NCBI RefSeq assembly: GCF_024868665.1
Contig: NC_079898.1
Span: 22,083,245 to 22,147,244, forward strand
Direction of reading: 5' to 3'
Length of the DNA stretch: 64,000 nt
Origin: Triplophysa rosa
Lineage: Eukaryota > Chordata > Actinopteri > Cypriniformes > Nemacheilidae
Shown here piece after piece: positions 27,601 through 37,198 of this stretch (position 1 is the stretch's first letter; each line of letters starts with the position of its first letter). The notes under the pieces are model-generated. The model had not been told where the DNA came from and did not search any database. It worked only from the letters and a program-made list of their open reading frames with translations. Made by a program: the position numbers and the translations under genes.

Positions 27601-28198
27601 TGAGTATGATGACAAAATTTTCATTTTTAAGTGAACTATCACTTTAATGCTCTGAAAGTCACTATGGATAAAAGAGTCTGCCACATGCATAAATGTAAAC
27701 AAAGCTAGTGGAATAAAGTGTTAATCTTCACAAAATCACACACTTCACTAATCCCAAATAACACTAAAACTGTGTAAAGCTGCTTTGCAATAGTGTAAAC
27801 TGTGAAAAGCGCTATACATATTGAACGAATATAGCACACCTGTCGTCACTGACTTGAAATCAAATGAAATAGCAACAACAACAATACAAACAAAAGTGTA
27901 CTTTATTAACTGCTCAATCAAGAAACAACGTATATATTTCAGCTGTACTTTGAGTTACAGAACATCCATGTTGACTGTAAACACAGAAATGATAGTGACA
28001 GGTGATAGATGTGTGATGATAACAATATGCATATCGAGCCACAGACCACCGGGACACCTAAAAGAATATAAGCGCGAATAATAAAATAACACAAAACGCA
28101 AATTACAACAGACAGTTTTTGTGTCTTACCAGTAAAACGACGGTAAAAATGGACCATCCGAGCACAGATTCAGAGAGTAACGCTACTGCTGTCGCCAT
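542..28198 (-). CDS. lmbrd1: lmbrd1, lysosomal cobalamin transport escort protein, exons 1-6 (5' part; gene runs off left edge)
   Basis: LMBRD1 is a nine-pass lysosomal membrane protein of the LMBR1 family. With ABCD4 it is needed to export vitamin B12 from the lysosome, and it is also reported as an insulin-receptor endocytosis adaptor. Coding segments on the minus strand are 28198-28130, 25967-25791, 21199-21136, 5862-5765, 4079-4012 and 633-542. Each is bounded by AG acceptor and GT donor, and the phases (0,0,1,0,2,1) join perfectly to 189 residues. Diagnostic matches to known vertebrate LMBRD1 are LAFCWVYIRK (about 26-35), ALITSALLPVDIFLVSF (about 57-73), QIEDTVLYGYYTLYSIILF and FVYFYYEEKD, and NSTSEWEKVQ. 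About 350 residues (transmembrane segments 5-9) are off the window. An NST sequon lies in the lumenal loop. Start choice: the ATG at 28198 gives MATAVALLSESVLGW, closely like other vertebrates. Introns are 2.2, 4.6, 15.3, 1.7 and 3.4 kb. No frameshift or stop was seen in any exon. Confidence 0.96.
1399..1853. mobile_element. foldback MITE, arms GGGGACAGATTTACTAA / TTAGTAAATCTGGCCC
   Basis: The two ends are near-perfect inverted repeats (left GGGGACAGATTTACTAA, right TTAGTAAATCTGGCCC). Further internal motifs (aaaatagcac, gcgcaaa, gatttactaa, tagtaaat) recur in inverted order. No coding capacity. Family name not assigned. Confidence 0.65.
2231..2445. mobile_element. TTAA-type foldback MITE, copy 1
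   Basis: Left arm AGTGATAGTTCACCCAAAAT, right arm TTTTGGGTGAACTATCCCTT TAA. Internal gaagatattttgaagaatg pairs with caaaatatcttcttttg. Same family as the copies at 11725, 16829, 17177, 19528, 21870, 27323, 30295, 32892, 35050, 47741 and 55346. Very common in cyprinid genomes and non-coding. Confidence 0.8.
4012..4079 (-). CDS. lmbrd1: lmbrd1 exon 5
   Basis: 68 nt, acceptor tacag|CAAGTG, donor TTGG|gtaagt. Codes for QVKNALKYTMGFVFVCSALL then LI and two bases of Gly, corresponding to the family segment QIKTALKYTLGFVVICALLLLVG (transmembrane helix 4). Confidence 0.95.
4080..5764. other. lmbrd1 intron 4
   Basis: Contains the AT-rich repeat at 4630-4975. The rest, including a small inverted repeat at about 4251-4284 (gactacac / gtgtagtc), shows no supported gene. 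Confidence 0.6.
4630..4975. repeat. AT-rich dispersed repeat, family shared with 22310 and 30850
   Basis: T-rich stretch with the landmarks gcttttattttgagattttt, ttttatgttaatt, ttagcaatatttttgttata, tgctcttgtcattttatt and ttttaggccaatattttatt. The same landmarks in the same order occur at 22310-22575 and 30850-31176. No coding content. Confidence 0.6.
5765..5862 (-). CDS. lmbrd1: lmbrd1 exon 4
   Basis: 98 nt, acceptor ttcacag|CTCTG, donor TCG|gtaaac. Two bases complete a Thr codon with exon 3, then 32 codons follow beginning LYSIILFCVFLWIPFVYFYY and ending EEKDEDNSNKCS. This is transmembrane helix 3 followed by the acidic cytosolic loop typical of LMBRD1. Confidence 0.97.
6072..6559. mobile_element. 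Tc1/mariner-like MITE, copy 1 (degenerate ends)
   Basis: Same internal order as the copies at 13652 and 46416: tagatgtattgtgtccattc, aaacctcggagtgacgtaa, actttt-cctaaataca, tgaacttgttttctttgc and aaacacatacctataaatag. The ends lie in TA dinucleotides. No transposase. Confidence 0.6.
8232..8588. mobile_element. foldback repeat, GTCACCATGAAA...TTTCATGGTAAC family, copy 1
   Basis: Starts gtcaccatgaaa and ends tttcatggtaac. The interior shares ttacacagtgttgcagtgat, taatctttaatcaaaaacat and gtaggactatactg with copies at 46079-46402 and 62408-63004. No coding capacity. Confidence 0.65.
8589..10118. other. repeat-poor intronic block, possible conserved non-coding DNA
   Basis: Apart from a T(13) run near 8700 it is free of recognised repeats. 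It is rich in homeobox-like TAAT cores (for example ctaatattaatcataaca near 9524 and aaataattaaacg near 9690). No gene was seen. A regulatory role is inference only. Confidence 0.25.
10119..10343. mobile_element. Mutator-like MITE with 9-bp target duplication
   Basis: The element begins GGCACTCACTAAATCCTTGG and ends in the inverse, CCAAGAATTAAGTGAGTGCC. It is flanked by the exact 9-bp direct repeat TTGTGAAGA (10110-10118 and 10344-10352). Nine-base duplications are the hallmark of Mutator-like elements. The core has telomere-like GGTTAGGGTTAGGG-type motifs (about 10219-10248). Confidence 0.8.
10490..10931. mobile_element. foldback MITE, arms CTGCGTCCGAAATCG / CGATTTCGGACGTAG
   Basis: Inverted ends of about 15 bp. 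Internal mirrored motifs include catactg/gcatac, actatatagtatg (10556 and 10896 areas) and catttcggagata/gaggtttcggaca. No coding capacity and no clear target duplication. Confidence 0.7.
11725..12000. mobile_element. TTAA-type foldback MITE, copy 2
   Basis: Starts TTAAAGGGATACTTCACC. Inner pair aaataagatattttgagaaa / cttcaaaatatcttcttgtg. The right end is degenerate (ctaccactttca). Confidence 0.7.
13652..14100. mobile_element. Tc1/mariner-like MITE, copy 2
   Basis: Terminal inverted repeats ACAGCCGTGGAAAAAATGAA and the matching right end (CTTAACTTTTTCCACAGCTGT), both flanked by TA as expected for a Tc1/mariner insertion. Internal landmarks are shared with 6072-6559 and 46416-46939. No transposase. 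Confidence 0.75.
14430..14480 (+). repeat. short SINE-like fragment
   Basis: The string gtgcccttgagcaaaacact ttacccc resembles the conserved body of fish tRNA-derived SINEs (GTGCCCTTGAGCAAGGCACTT in many families). Only a fragment remains. Confidence 0.35.
15595..15659. mobile_element. TTAA-type MITE fragment
   Basis: Right end only: TTTTTTGGGTGTACTATCCC followed by TTTAA. The left arm is not visible. Confidence 0.5.
16829..17104. mobile_element. TTAA-type foldback MITE, copy 3
   Basis: TTAAAGGGATAGTGTCACC at the left and GGGTGAACTATCACTTTAA at the right, with gaaagatattttgaagaaat pairing to ttcttcaaaatatcttcttt inside. Confidence 0.8.
17177..17463. mobile_element. TTAA-type foldback MITE, copy 4
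   Basis: Left TTAAAGGCACAGTACACCCA, internal aagaagatattttaagaaat versus ttcttcaaaatatcttcttt, right end degraded at gaactatccctcc. It lies 72 bp from copy 3, a tandem arrangement by independent insertion. Confidence 0.7.
18340..18730. other. repeat-free intronic block with an octamer motif, possible regulatory element
   Basis: Contains a perfect POU octamer ATGCAAAT (18663-18670) close to a TAATTA site (attaattaccgtta, near 18625). No repeat signature and no gene. Conservation cannot be judged from one sequence. Confidence 0.2.
19528..19771. mobile_element. TTAA-type foldback MITE, copy 5
   Basis: TTAAAGGGACAGTTCGCCCA at the left, with tcatcatttactcaccctca and aaggaagatatttggaagaa pairing with ttcttccaaatatcttcctt. 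Right end TCTCTTTAA. Confidence 0.8.
21136..21199 (-). CDS. lmbrd1: lmbrd1 exon 3
   Basis: 64 nt, acceptor tctag|AACTGG, donor TATA|gtaagt. Codes for NWAANNETRQQIEDTVLYGY plus Y and one base of the next codon. It matches the family segment DWANANVSRQIEDTVLYGYY. NET is a potential N-glycosylation sequon. It is too short to be obvious as an open frame and was found by searching the intron for the missing family segment. Confidence 0.95.
21803..21850 (+). repeat. SINE 3' tail fragment
   Basis: gtaggtcactttggataaaa ttatctgacaaattcata corresponds to the conserved cyprinid SINE tail (GTAAGTCGCTTTGGATAAAA GCGTCTGCCAAATGCATAA). Related tails occur at 27648 and 44118. Confidence 0.5.
21870..22298. 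mobile_element. TTAA-type foldback MITE, copy 6 (long form)
   Basis: Left GAAGGGATACTTCACCCAAA, right GGGTGAAGTATCCCTTTAA. The arms continue inward (agaaagatatttggaagaat / attcttccaaatatctttct), with an inner palindrome actcccatagtagg / cctacaatggtagt. The whole element could fold into one hairpin. Confidence 0.85.
22310..22575. repeat. AT-rich dispersed repeat, copy 2
   Basis: Same landmark order as 4630-4975 (gcttttcata, ttttagttaattttttagca, agtcattttattc, caaatattatttatac). It starts directly beside MITE copy 6. Confidence 0.5.
22760..23118 (+). repeat. dispersed repeat (agcggcatctagtggtgagg family), copy 1
   Basis: Matches 58055-58409 over its whole length in the opposite orientation: gcatctagtggtgaggttgc, gcaaattgcaacc, ttcgcttctttgc, ataacgtatttac, gtagaaacaaca, ggggacccgc, agaaatagctcattctaa and ttatgtaaggtctttataca. 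A short frame across it is not a gene. Confidence 0.7.
24515..24682. repeat. partial MITE end (cgattaatcgcgattaatcg type)
   Basis: Ends in gcgattaatcgcgattaatc gtttgacagccct, a frequent terminal sequence of a fish DNA transposon family. The left end has decayed into AT-rich sequence (tttttcttaaatatatgcat). Confidence 0.5.
25791..25967 (-). CDS. lmbrd1: lmbrd1 exon 2
   Basis: 59 codons, phase 0 on both sides. Acceptor ttcag|GTCATC, donor AAG|gtatca. Codes for VILAFCWVYIRKFQSRQESE and the next hydrophobic segment ending in KYPNGTYK. This is the best-conserved exon here: ITSALLPVDIFLVSF is nearly invariant in LMBRD1. It closes transmembrane helix 1 and supplies helix 2. Confidence 0.97.
27253..27705 (+). 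repeat. SINE interrupted by a TTAA-type MITE
   Basis: Left half gcattgcactagcagcacaa aggtcgtgggttagattctt. Right half tgctctgaaagtcactatgg ataaaagagtctgccacatg. Together they form the usual cyprinid tRNA-related SINE body and tail. The 325-bp MITE (27323-27647) is inserted between them at TTAA. Confidence 0.65.
27323..27647. mobile_element. TTAA-type foldback MITE, copy 7, inserted in a SINE
   Basis: TTAAAGTGATAGTTGACCCA at the left, AAGTGAACTATCACTTTAA at the right. Internal aaaagaagatattttgaaca pairs with ttcttcaaaatatcttcttt. TTAA is present once at each end. Confidence 0.85.
28130..28198 (-). CDS. lmbrd1: lmbrd1 exon 1 (coding part)
   Basis: Codes for the first 23 residues (MATAVALLSESVLGWSIFT then VVLL), the start of the first transmembrane helix. 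The donor is CTG|gtaagac at 28129, phase 0. The ATG (28196-28198 on the plus strand) sits 107 bp from the first prmt3 ATG, which points the other way. Confidence 0.95.
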
Positions 28199-29895
<1,697 letters not shown>

Positions 29896-30073
29896 GAGTT
29901 CACCTTTTATTTGGGAAGAACAGCATGTGTGGAACATGCTATTAAAAAGTAGAATTTCTTCATGTAGAAATGGTTTTGAATAATGACCAAGTATGCTGAG
30001 TTGGTTAACATCTAAACCCATTATGTGGGTGGGTTATTTGGCCATGTCTTATTATTGTGTCATTTCTCAAAAT

Positions 30074-30079
30074 AATAAA
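30074..30079 (+). terminator. polyadenylation signal AATAAA of prmt3
   Basis: AATAAA lies 179 bp after the prmt3 stop. It is followed 14 nt later by a run of nine A (30094-30102), where cleavage and a retroposed poly(A) remnant would be expected. Confidence 0.6.
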
Positions 30080-30294
30080 AAATGGCTGAATATAAAAAAA
30101 AATGGTCAGCAATGATTTCACTTTTATGTTATTGTAATTGTATCATATCTGAGATATGTTTTCTCTGTTCATGTTTTAAACAATTAAATGAAAAAAATCT
30201 AAATTTACAATTTTTTAAGCAAACAAATGTGAAAGTCAGAGTCTTACTCCTAAAGACTATATTTATTTCAAAATTTCCAGACATTTAAAGAGAT

Positions 30295-30680
30295 AGTTCA
30301 CCCAAAAATGAAATTAAAATCTGTCATGAATTAAAAAAAAAGGAAAGATGTTTAAAAAATGTTAGCAACTGAGGTTTCTGTTACATCATTGACTACCATA
30401 GTAGAAAAAAAAATGGTAGTCTAAGGTGCCCCAGAACTGTTTGTTTTCCTAAATTCTTCAAAATAGCTCATTTTGTATTCAACAGAACAAAAAAAAATAT
30501 ATACAATATTTTTTCTACTATAGTAGTTAATGGTGCCAGAGAAATCTCATTTGCTAAATTGCTAGCATTCTTTCAAATATCTTTGTGTTCAACCAAAAAA
30601 ATAAATATATACAGGTTTGGAACAACTTGAGGGTGAGAAATTCATGACAGAATTACAATTTCAATTTTTGATCCCTTTAA
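30295..30680. mobile_element. TTAA-type foldback MITE, copy 8
   Basis: TTAAAGAGATAGTTCACCCA at the left and a right end TTTTTGATCCCTTTAA. The inner palindrome is ccatagtagaaaaaa / tttttctactatagtag. More eroded than the others. Confidence 0.7.
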
Positions 30681-30849
30681 ATGAAAAAAAATTATTGCTA
30701 TGTTTGCAGTCCCCAATTCATTTGGATCAAATAACTACAAATAAAATAAACATAGATAAATACAATTTTCAATCATATATTTTTATAAACAAACATGGTC
30801 TGAAATTTGAGAATCATTTTTATTTTTAGAAATAATACAATCAGTTTAG

Positions 30850-31176
30850 TATAGATTTGATTTTAGTTTTATTTCTTATTTATGAATATTTTAAATTAGC
30901 TTTTATTTTCAGATTTTTCATTTTTATGTTAATTTTAGTTAAATATTTAGCAACTTTGTTATATGCTTTTGTCAGTTTATTGTTTGTTTTTTATGTTGCT
31001 ACATATAAGATTAATTAGTTTTAAAGTTTTTATTATTATAATTTTAGTGCTTTAGACTTATTTCAGTTTATTTCTGAGGCTACATTTCAATGTTTTGTTA
31101 GTTTTTTTCAATCATTTTTAGGCCAATATTTTATTTGATTTCAATAAACAAAAACGCTAACTAAAATAACCTTGAA
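30850..31176. repeat. AT-rich dispersed repeat, copy 3
   Basis: Landmarks gcttttattttcagattttt, ttatgttaattttagttaaa, tttgttatatgcttttgtca, gaggctacatttcaatg and ttttaggccaatattttatt follow the order of 4630-4975. It ends aactaaaataaccttg. Confidence 0.55.
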
Positions 31177-32891
31177 TACAGTATATTTCTCAGTATATAG
31201 CTCTACATTTTCTGGAAAGAAATAAGTGTTTATCCATTATGTTACACATTACCCAACGTCCAAAGTAGTGTCTAAAACTATATCTCTTTTAAAAGTAAGA
31301 AATTTAGAGTACAAAAATGTCATCTTAATTTAACATAATTCTTTCCTCACGGGCAAAAAAATTGCTTTCCTGATATAAAGTTTAATCTTTTCAAATCCCT
31401 TATCCCTTCAGCTGGGACAGTGTGAATGTTTGGGCTGGAACTGTCTGTCCAAATCCTTCCTATATTCAATCTAGCACAAGTGTCTCTGTAATAATTCATG
31501 ACGCCTGCTAAATTTGAATTTCACCTCTCTTTATTTCAGCTCCACCGTGTATCTATTCATAATCAAGTTGCCCTTGGTTATAATCAGAGAGCAAAACTGT
31601 ACTTTTGCATAACATTATATAAGGAGATAAATCTTCCTCGAGTGTACTCACTTGCCAACTTCTGACTGAGTGACACTTTGGGAGCCATTAGGGTTTTTAT
31701 CTAATCAACATTATTCCTGTCTCTTACGTCTCAAAATCAATTACCTAATATTACAAAACTCTGTTTAATGCCAGCTTTTTGACTTTGAATTAAATTGCAA
31801 GACAGATGATTGGCAGCAAGTCAGTGCTTTGTCAGAGATGAGATCTCGCTCTAAGGTCACCCTCAGGTGAACAATGATTTACAGCAGTACTCACGTTTGA
31901 TTCCTGTATGATTTGAAAGCAGAGACAGGAATCCATATTATTTAAACACGCCAGAAAAACAATACAAAACATACACACTGTGATTTATAAAAGAAAGGTT
32001 TTCCTATAATCAGTTTAATTACTTTCGGTAGGCAATGAATGTGTCTTTATGATGGATTCTGCACAAAATGATAAATCAACATTTTTAATAAAGTACAGAT
32101 ATAACATTGTCCACACACACACAGTAATAATTGATTCTAACCCCTGGTGAACCAGCAATCCCAGATTTTCCTTACGGCACAGATATCAGAAAATGTCAAG
32201 CTCAGCAAGTCTTTTCATCGAGGTTCATCAAACATAATCTGTTCTCTGTCATTATTTCTAATTAATTTTTTATCTCTTTAAATAGCTTGGCTGTACATCA
32301 GGAGAACGAACCTGGTTCGATTTAATGAGGATAATTACCAGTGTGAAAGGTGTAAATGAATAACCTTCTCACTGTGATAATGCATCTGGTGTTCTGGTGT
32401 TTAGAAAAGACTGACAGAGCTCCAAAGAAGAGTGAATACTCCCAAAATTAACAATATCACCCAAAGGTGAAAAGGTTTTGATGTAAATGCTAAATGTACA
32501 ATGCAAATGTAGAACAGGTTTCTATAGTTTTCTCTGCATACCAAACGGGAAAAGAATCTCAAACATTGGAACTTCTGCTTTGAGCAACAATGTTGTTGTT
32601 GTTTCTTAAACAAATTTTGCAATACAGTCACAAAGCCCGTAATGACACCAGCTGCATCTTGAATGTTGTTTATGCTGCTCAGGTGTCTGGACTTTATATA
32701 AACTTAGTATCACTTTACCCACTTTGGTATATTGGAGCAAGTTCAGCGGTTGCTATAGCGATTAAACACCAGTGCAAAGTGATCGGGCGGAAAGCAAGCG
32801 GTCACAGGATAATCACTACAGATATATGACACTAACCACGCGGCTTCAATCTCTACTGCAAAACTAAACATACAGTAAGTACATTATCAAG

Positions 32892-33311
32892 TTAAAGGAA
32901 CAGTTCACCCAAAAACGAAAGTTCTACATTTACTCACCCTCAAGTTGTTCCAACTCTGTATAAATGTCTTTGTTCTGATGAACACGGAGAGTGGTATTTG
33001 GAAGAATGCTTGTAACCAAACAGTTCTTGGCCACCATTGACTACCATAGTAGGAAAAATGCAGGTCAAAAGTAGCCCAGAACTGTTTGCTGTCCTACATT
33101 CTTCGAAACATCTTCTTTTGTGTTCAACAGAACAAAGAAATGTATAAAGCTATTTTTCTATGGTAGTCAATGGTGGCCAAGAACTGTTTGGTTACAAGCA
33201 TTCTTCCAAATATCTTTCTCTGTGTTCTTCATCAGAACAAAGAAATGTGGAACAACTCGAGGGTGAGTATATGATGACAGAATTTTTATTTTTGGTGAAC
33301 TGTCCCTTTAA
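32892..33311. mobile_element. TTAA-type foldback MITE, copy 9 (long form)
   Basis: TTAAAGGAACAGTTCACCCA / TTTGGTGAACTGTCCCTTTAA. The inner arms (tggaagaatgcttgtaacca / tggttacaagcattcttcca) and the centre (gactaccatagtagg) are very well preserved, suggesting a fairly recent copy. Confidence 0.85.
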
Positions 33312-35049
33312 AAGGTAAATAACTGTGTTATATGTTACTCAAAACAGTACAAAGTTTATCCTTTACATATAACCTTTAGTATCACTAGTATATCCTATCC
33401 CAGCTGAGCTACAGTACAGAAATGAAGCTGATCACTCATAATGTTTCATAATGATAACAATGAAAGCCTATCAGAGGCTAAAAACAGCATCTAATAAGCA
33501 ATAATGTCAAAAGGTTGATGTTCATTATCAACAGTCCTAAATGAAAATTGTCATATGTGATGGAGTACCTACTCAAATAGCTTTAATTTACTGTCAAACT
33601 AATAGGCTGTCTCTTCATTTCTACCAGTGTCCTTTAAAAGGCAGGTACACAGCTGATATATGCTCCCATTCCTTTAATAAGTGCACTACACACTATATTG
33701 TGTAGTCTCAAGGAGACTGCCGGGCACCAGGCGACTTCCATTAGCCGTGAGACACTAGGAGATACTGCATCTAATACCCTGATTTCATTTAGCCTCCGGG
33801 TATCATTCAGCATGGCTTTATCAGTCGCATTTGTCCTTTCTACAACGACTCGACAAGCCCAGCAGGAGTTACAGAAGAGAAAGGATCTATCTACTGTATC
33901 AATCTTTTCTATTTATCTATCAAATATTATTCTATTATTCTTATGATCACAGCTAAAACTAAATGTTAAGGCTCAGCTCCCACAATCCTGCAAATCTGCA
34001 TCTGTTCCGCTCACATTGTCTCAAGGTACATTCAGCCCCCCCAAAAAACAACGCTTCACCTTTTTACATGTACAGAAATACATATATCAAATTGAGTTTC
34101 AAATGAATGCATTGGGCTTTCCCGGCATCGGCCGGCTATACATTCCGCCTTTGTGCTTTTGTATTAGATTCACATTCTCCAAATGGCCACGTGAGCTCAC
34201 CACTGCAGCAGTGAATGAGGTTTTTAGGACCTCTTGTTCTCGGTGGCTCGCAATATCCATTTATATAGTGTTCAGTCACAAACTGAAGCAGAGCCATTGT
34301 TTGGAAAGCACTTTGGGGAAACAAAGCATGCGTTCAACTAAACACTTTAGTCAACACAGCGTATGGCAGTAGGACAGACAGAGTAATATAACCCATGTTC
34401 AGAATGATGCACTGAGCTAACAGACATTTCAATAGCGGGGAAATATGCAACAACGGTGGACAAAGTAAATAGTGGTTCTCTTATAGTGGCAGGTGTGCTA
34501 GAAAGGCAGGTGTTCCATCTGATATCGTGTGTGGATTGGGATGTTTGTTTGCCAGCAAAACAGAAAGTTTCAGACTCTGATTTTCAGAACATTCTATTTG
34601 AGAAGCAGGCAGCATCACCTGGGAAAGCAGAGCGGGGTTGTTAGGAAGAGATTTAGAGGGCGTTCGTGTTAGCGCTCCACTTCTGTAATACCAACTTCCT
34701 CTGCTTACAAGGGCAAAGAGGATTTGAAAGTCTGTAGTACAGGTTTGTTTGACAAATTAAAGGAATTAATTACCGTAAAACACAATCAGTCCAGAGATGA
34801 ACACGACGTGTGCTGATAGAACTTGTGTATAAAGATTTAAATGGCTTTAACATAAACCCCATTTAATCATACATGAATACGCTTTTGAATTTTTAACGCA
34901 TTTCCTTTGTGTGTTTGCGTGCGTAAACGAATTAATGTTTTCTCATGTGACACTCTAGACTCATTATGTTGCTTTGAGAAGAAAGCAAACAAAACAATAA
35001 AACTTCTTATAATTCATTATCATTCACATTTTGGCCAACATTTGAGAAT

Positions 35050-35430
35050 TTAAAGGAATAGTTCACCCTAAAATAAAAATTCTGTCATTGTTTACTCACC
35101 TTCGAGTCGTTCCAAATCTGTATAAATGTCTTTGTTCTGATAAACACAGAGAAAGATATTTGGAAGAATGCTTATAACCGAACAGTTCTTGGTCCTCATT
35201 GACTACCATAGTAGGAAAAATGACTTTTTTGTTTGTTTTGTTGAACGACAAAGATTGTCATTTTTTCCTACTATGGTAGTCAATGGTGGCCAAGAACTGT
35301 TTGGTTACAAGCATTCGTCCAAATATCTTTCTCTGTGTTTAACCAAACAAAGAAATTCATACAGATTTGGAAAACTAGAGAGTGAGTAATTCATGACAGA
35401 ATTTTCATTTTTGGGTGAACTATCCCTTAA
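35050..35430. mobile_element. TTAA-type foldback MITE, copy 10 (long form)
   Basis: TTAAAGGAATAGTTCACCCT / GGGTGAACTATCCCTTAA with inner arms tatttggaagaatgcttata / ttacaagcattcgtccaaat and the centre actaccatagtagg / cctactatggtagt. Confidence 0.85.
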
Positions 35431-36386
35431 AACTATAGCCACTCCCATAGAATGTTAAATTGCAATTTTACTGAAATGAACACAATAACCAAAATGTAAT
35501 TTGTGCAAAATTGGTTTAATGTTTTATGACAAAAACCCACACACATTTTTGACTGCCTGTTTATTCACAGATCTAATGATCTTCAGAACAGCACTGTGGA
35601 AAAAGAGACTTTTCAAAACATACACGGTTAAGCCTACAAAAACAAACTTCCCAAAAGAAATCATAAATAAAAGAAATAGCCTGAGTCAATGCGCATCTCA
35701 CGGAAAAAGAACAAAAATCTCAAGTCTCCAAATTCTACCACATCCAGTTGTATAAACAAGGAACATTTGTCGACACGGCTCTACCAAAAACATTAAAGGA
35801 AAGGTATATAATATTTACTGGATCAAACTGTTGGGTAATTAAAGTGAAATAGTAACAATGATTTATACACACAAAAATACATACAAAATTCCCTCAATTT
35901 TTACTGAAATGGTTTTGTCCAAGTGACATTGTTGGAGTAACATAAAGGTGGAGCCAAATCTGTTGCTGGCGTTTTGTCTGTTTGCACTTGGGAATGCTAC
36001 AGTCAGTTCTGAAGTTATTAGGTTACGATTTTAATAAAATAAAAAAAAACTGCCCTGTCTTATGTGTTTATTTTTAAAAAACGTTAAAATTGGTACACTT
36101 TGTTAAACATTATGGTAGACTTTTTATAAACAAAGTGTAATACTCAAGAACTGTTGGTAAAGTATCAAATTATCGTAATGAGTATAACATCTGATGCATC
36201 AAAATATATCTTGTATAAGTTTAACATGTTAGATAGATGTCTTTGAGACATTCTCACATCACGCCGGGATGATACGGATTGTCAGGTTGTCAAGTTATGC
36301 TGATTTAACAGAGTAAGTTAGTAAGTTTGAAAAGAATACATGTAACTGCCTGCTGTACTATGCGTGAGTTGGCACACCAGATGTTC

Positions 36387-36670
36387 TGTCACGGCTGGCG
36401 TGAAAGAACCCAGATGCAGGCAGGCAGTGAAGGGGTTAACAAACAAGACTTATTACCAACAAAAACAGAACCAAAACACCCACGAGGGGGTAAACGAAAA
36501 GGTAACAAAATAATAAACAAACAACAGGACCTAGGCTAAACTAACACTAAACTAGACAATACTTGACAAACGGCTAAACTAAACACTTACTAGGACAGAG
36601 GATTCACAGCAAAACACCAGAACACAGGACACAGCGAACATGGAGCACATGGAGCGTAGGGTAGACATCA
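36387..36670 (-). repeat. 3' LTR, truncated
   Basis: Direct copy of 37943-38219 with scattered substitutions, an inserted catggagcac-type duplication near 36640-36655, and one T missing from the poly(A) signal region (AATAAG instead of AATAAA on the minus strand). It joins the gag repeat region directly at 36671. Confidence 0.7.
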
Positions 36671-36747
36671 GGGGAGTCCTAGGGAGGACAGTCTTTGGCC
36701 CTGGGAGTTTCCCAGGGACCGGCTTGCTGCCGGACTGGGGACCGGCT

Positions 36748-37011
36748 GGAAGACCGGCTGGACAGGGCTTGACGCCGGCTGGAGGGCCGGCTGGACAGGG
36801 CTTGACGCCGGCTGGAGGGCCGGCTGGACAGGGCTTGACGCCGGCTGGAAGGCCGGCTGGACAGGGCTTGACGCCGGCTGGAAGGCCGGCTGGACAGGGC
36901 TTGACGCCGGCTGGAAGGCCGGCTGTAAAGGGCTTGACGCCGGCTGGAAGGCCGGCTGTACAGGGCTTGACGCCGGCTGGAAGGCCGGCTGTACAGGGCT
37001 TGACGCCGGCT
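36748..37011. repeat. 33-bp minisatellite, 8 units, inside the element
   Basis: Unit GGAAGGCCGGCTGGACAGGG CTTGACGCCGGCT, exactly eight units of 33 bp. It encodes 11-residue repeats in every frame, so three overlapping open frames result. Only the one continuing the gag frame is likely meaningful. Confidence 0.9.
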
Positions 37012-37030
37012 GCTGTACCGGCTGGGGCGC

Positions 37031-37198
37031 CGGACTGGACACCGGACTAGACACTGGACTGGACACCGGACTGGACACCGGACTGGACGCCGGACTGGAC
37101 GCCAGACTGGACGCCAGACTGGACGCCAGACTGGACGCCAGACTGGACGCCAGACTGGACGCCAGACTGGACGCCAGACTGGACGCCAGACTGGATCA
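37031..37198. repeat. 12-bp minisatellite, 14 units, inside the gag frame
   Basis: Unit CAGACTGGACGC / CGGACTGGACAC. Seven consecutive perfect CAGACTGGACGC copies run 37103-37186. In the gag frame each unit is four codons (Val-Gln-Ser-Gly). Confidence 0.9.

Larger units (their letters stand above)
25968..28129. other. lmbrd1 intron 1
   Basis: Contains a SINE split by a MITE (27253-27705). The block 26040-27250 is AT-rich then repeat-free; 27000-27190 is a compact repeat-free block of the kind often seen in conserved non-coding DNA. No gene. Confidence 0.6.
29896..36386. other. intergenic, prmt3 to LTR element
   Basis: Contains MITEs at 30295, 32892 and 35050 and an AT-rich repeat at 30850. 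The blocks 31180-32890, 33312-35049 and 35431-36386 show only short chance frames. Confidence 0.6.

Noticed and set aside
36640..37050. 136-codon plus-strand frame with collagen-like Gly/Pro repeats
   Set aside because: It is the reverse reading of the 33-bp minisatellite in the gag tail; the periodicity is 11 residues, not Gly-X-Y.
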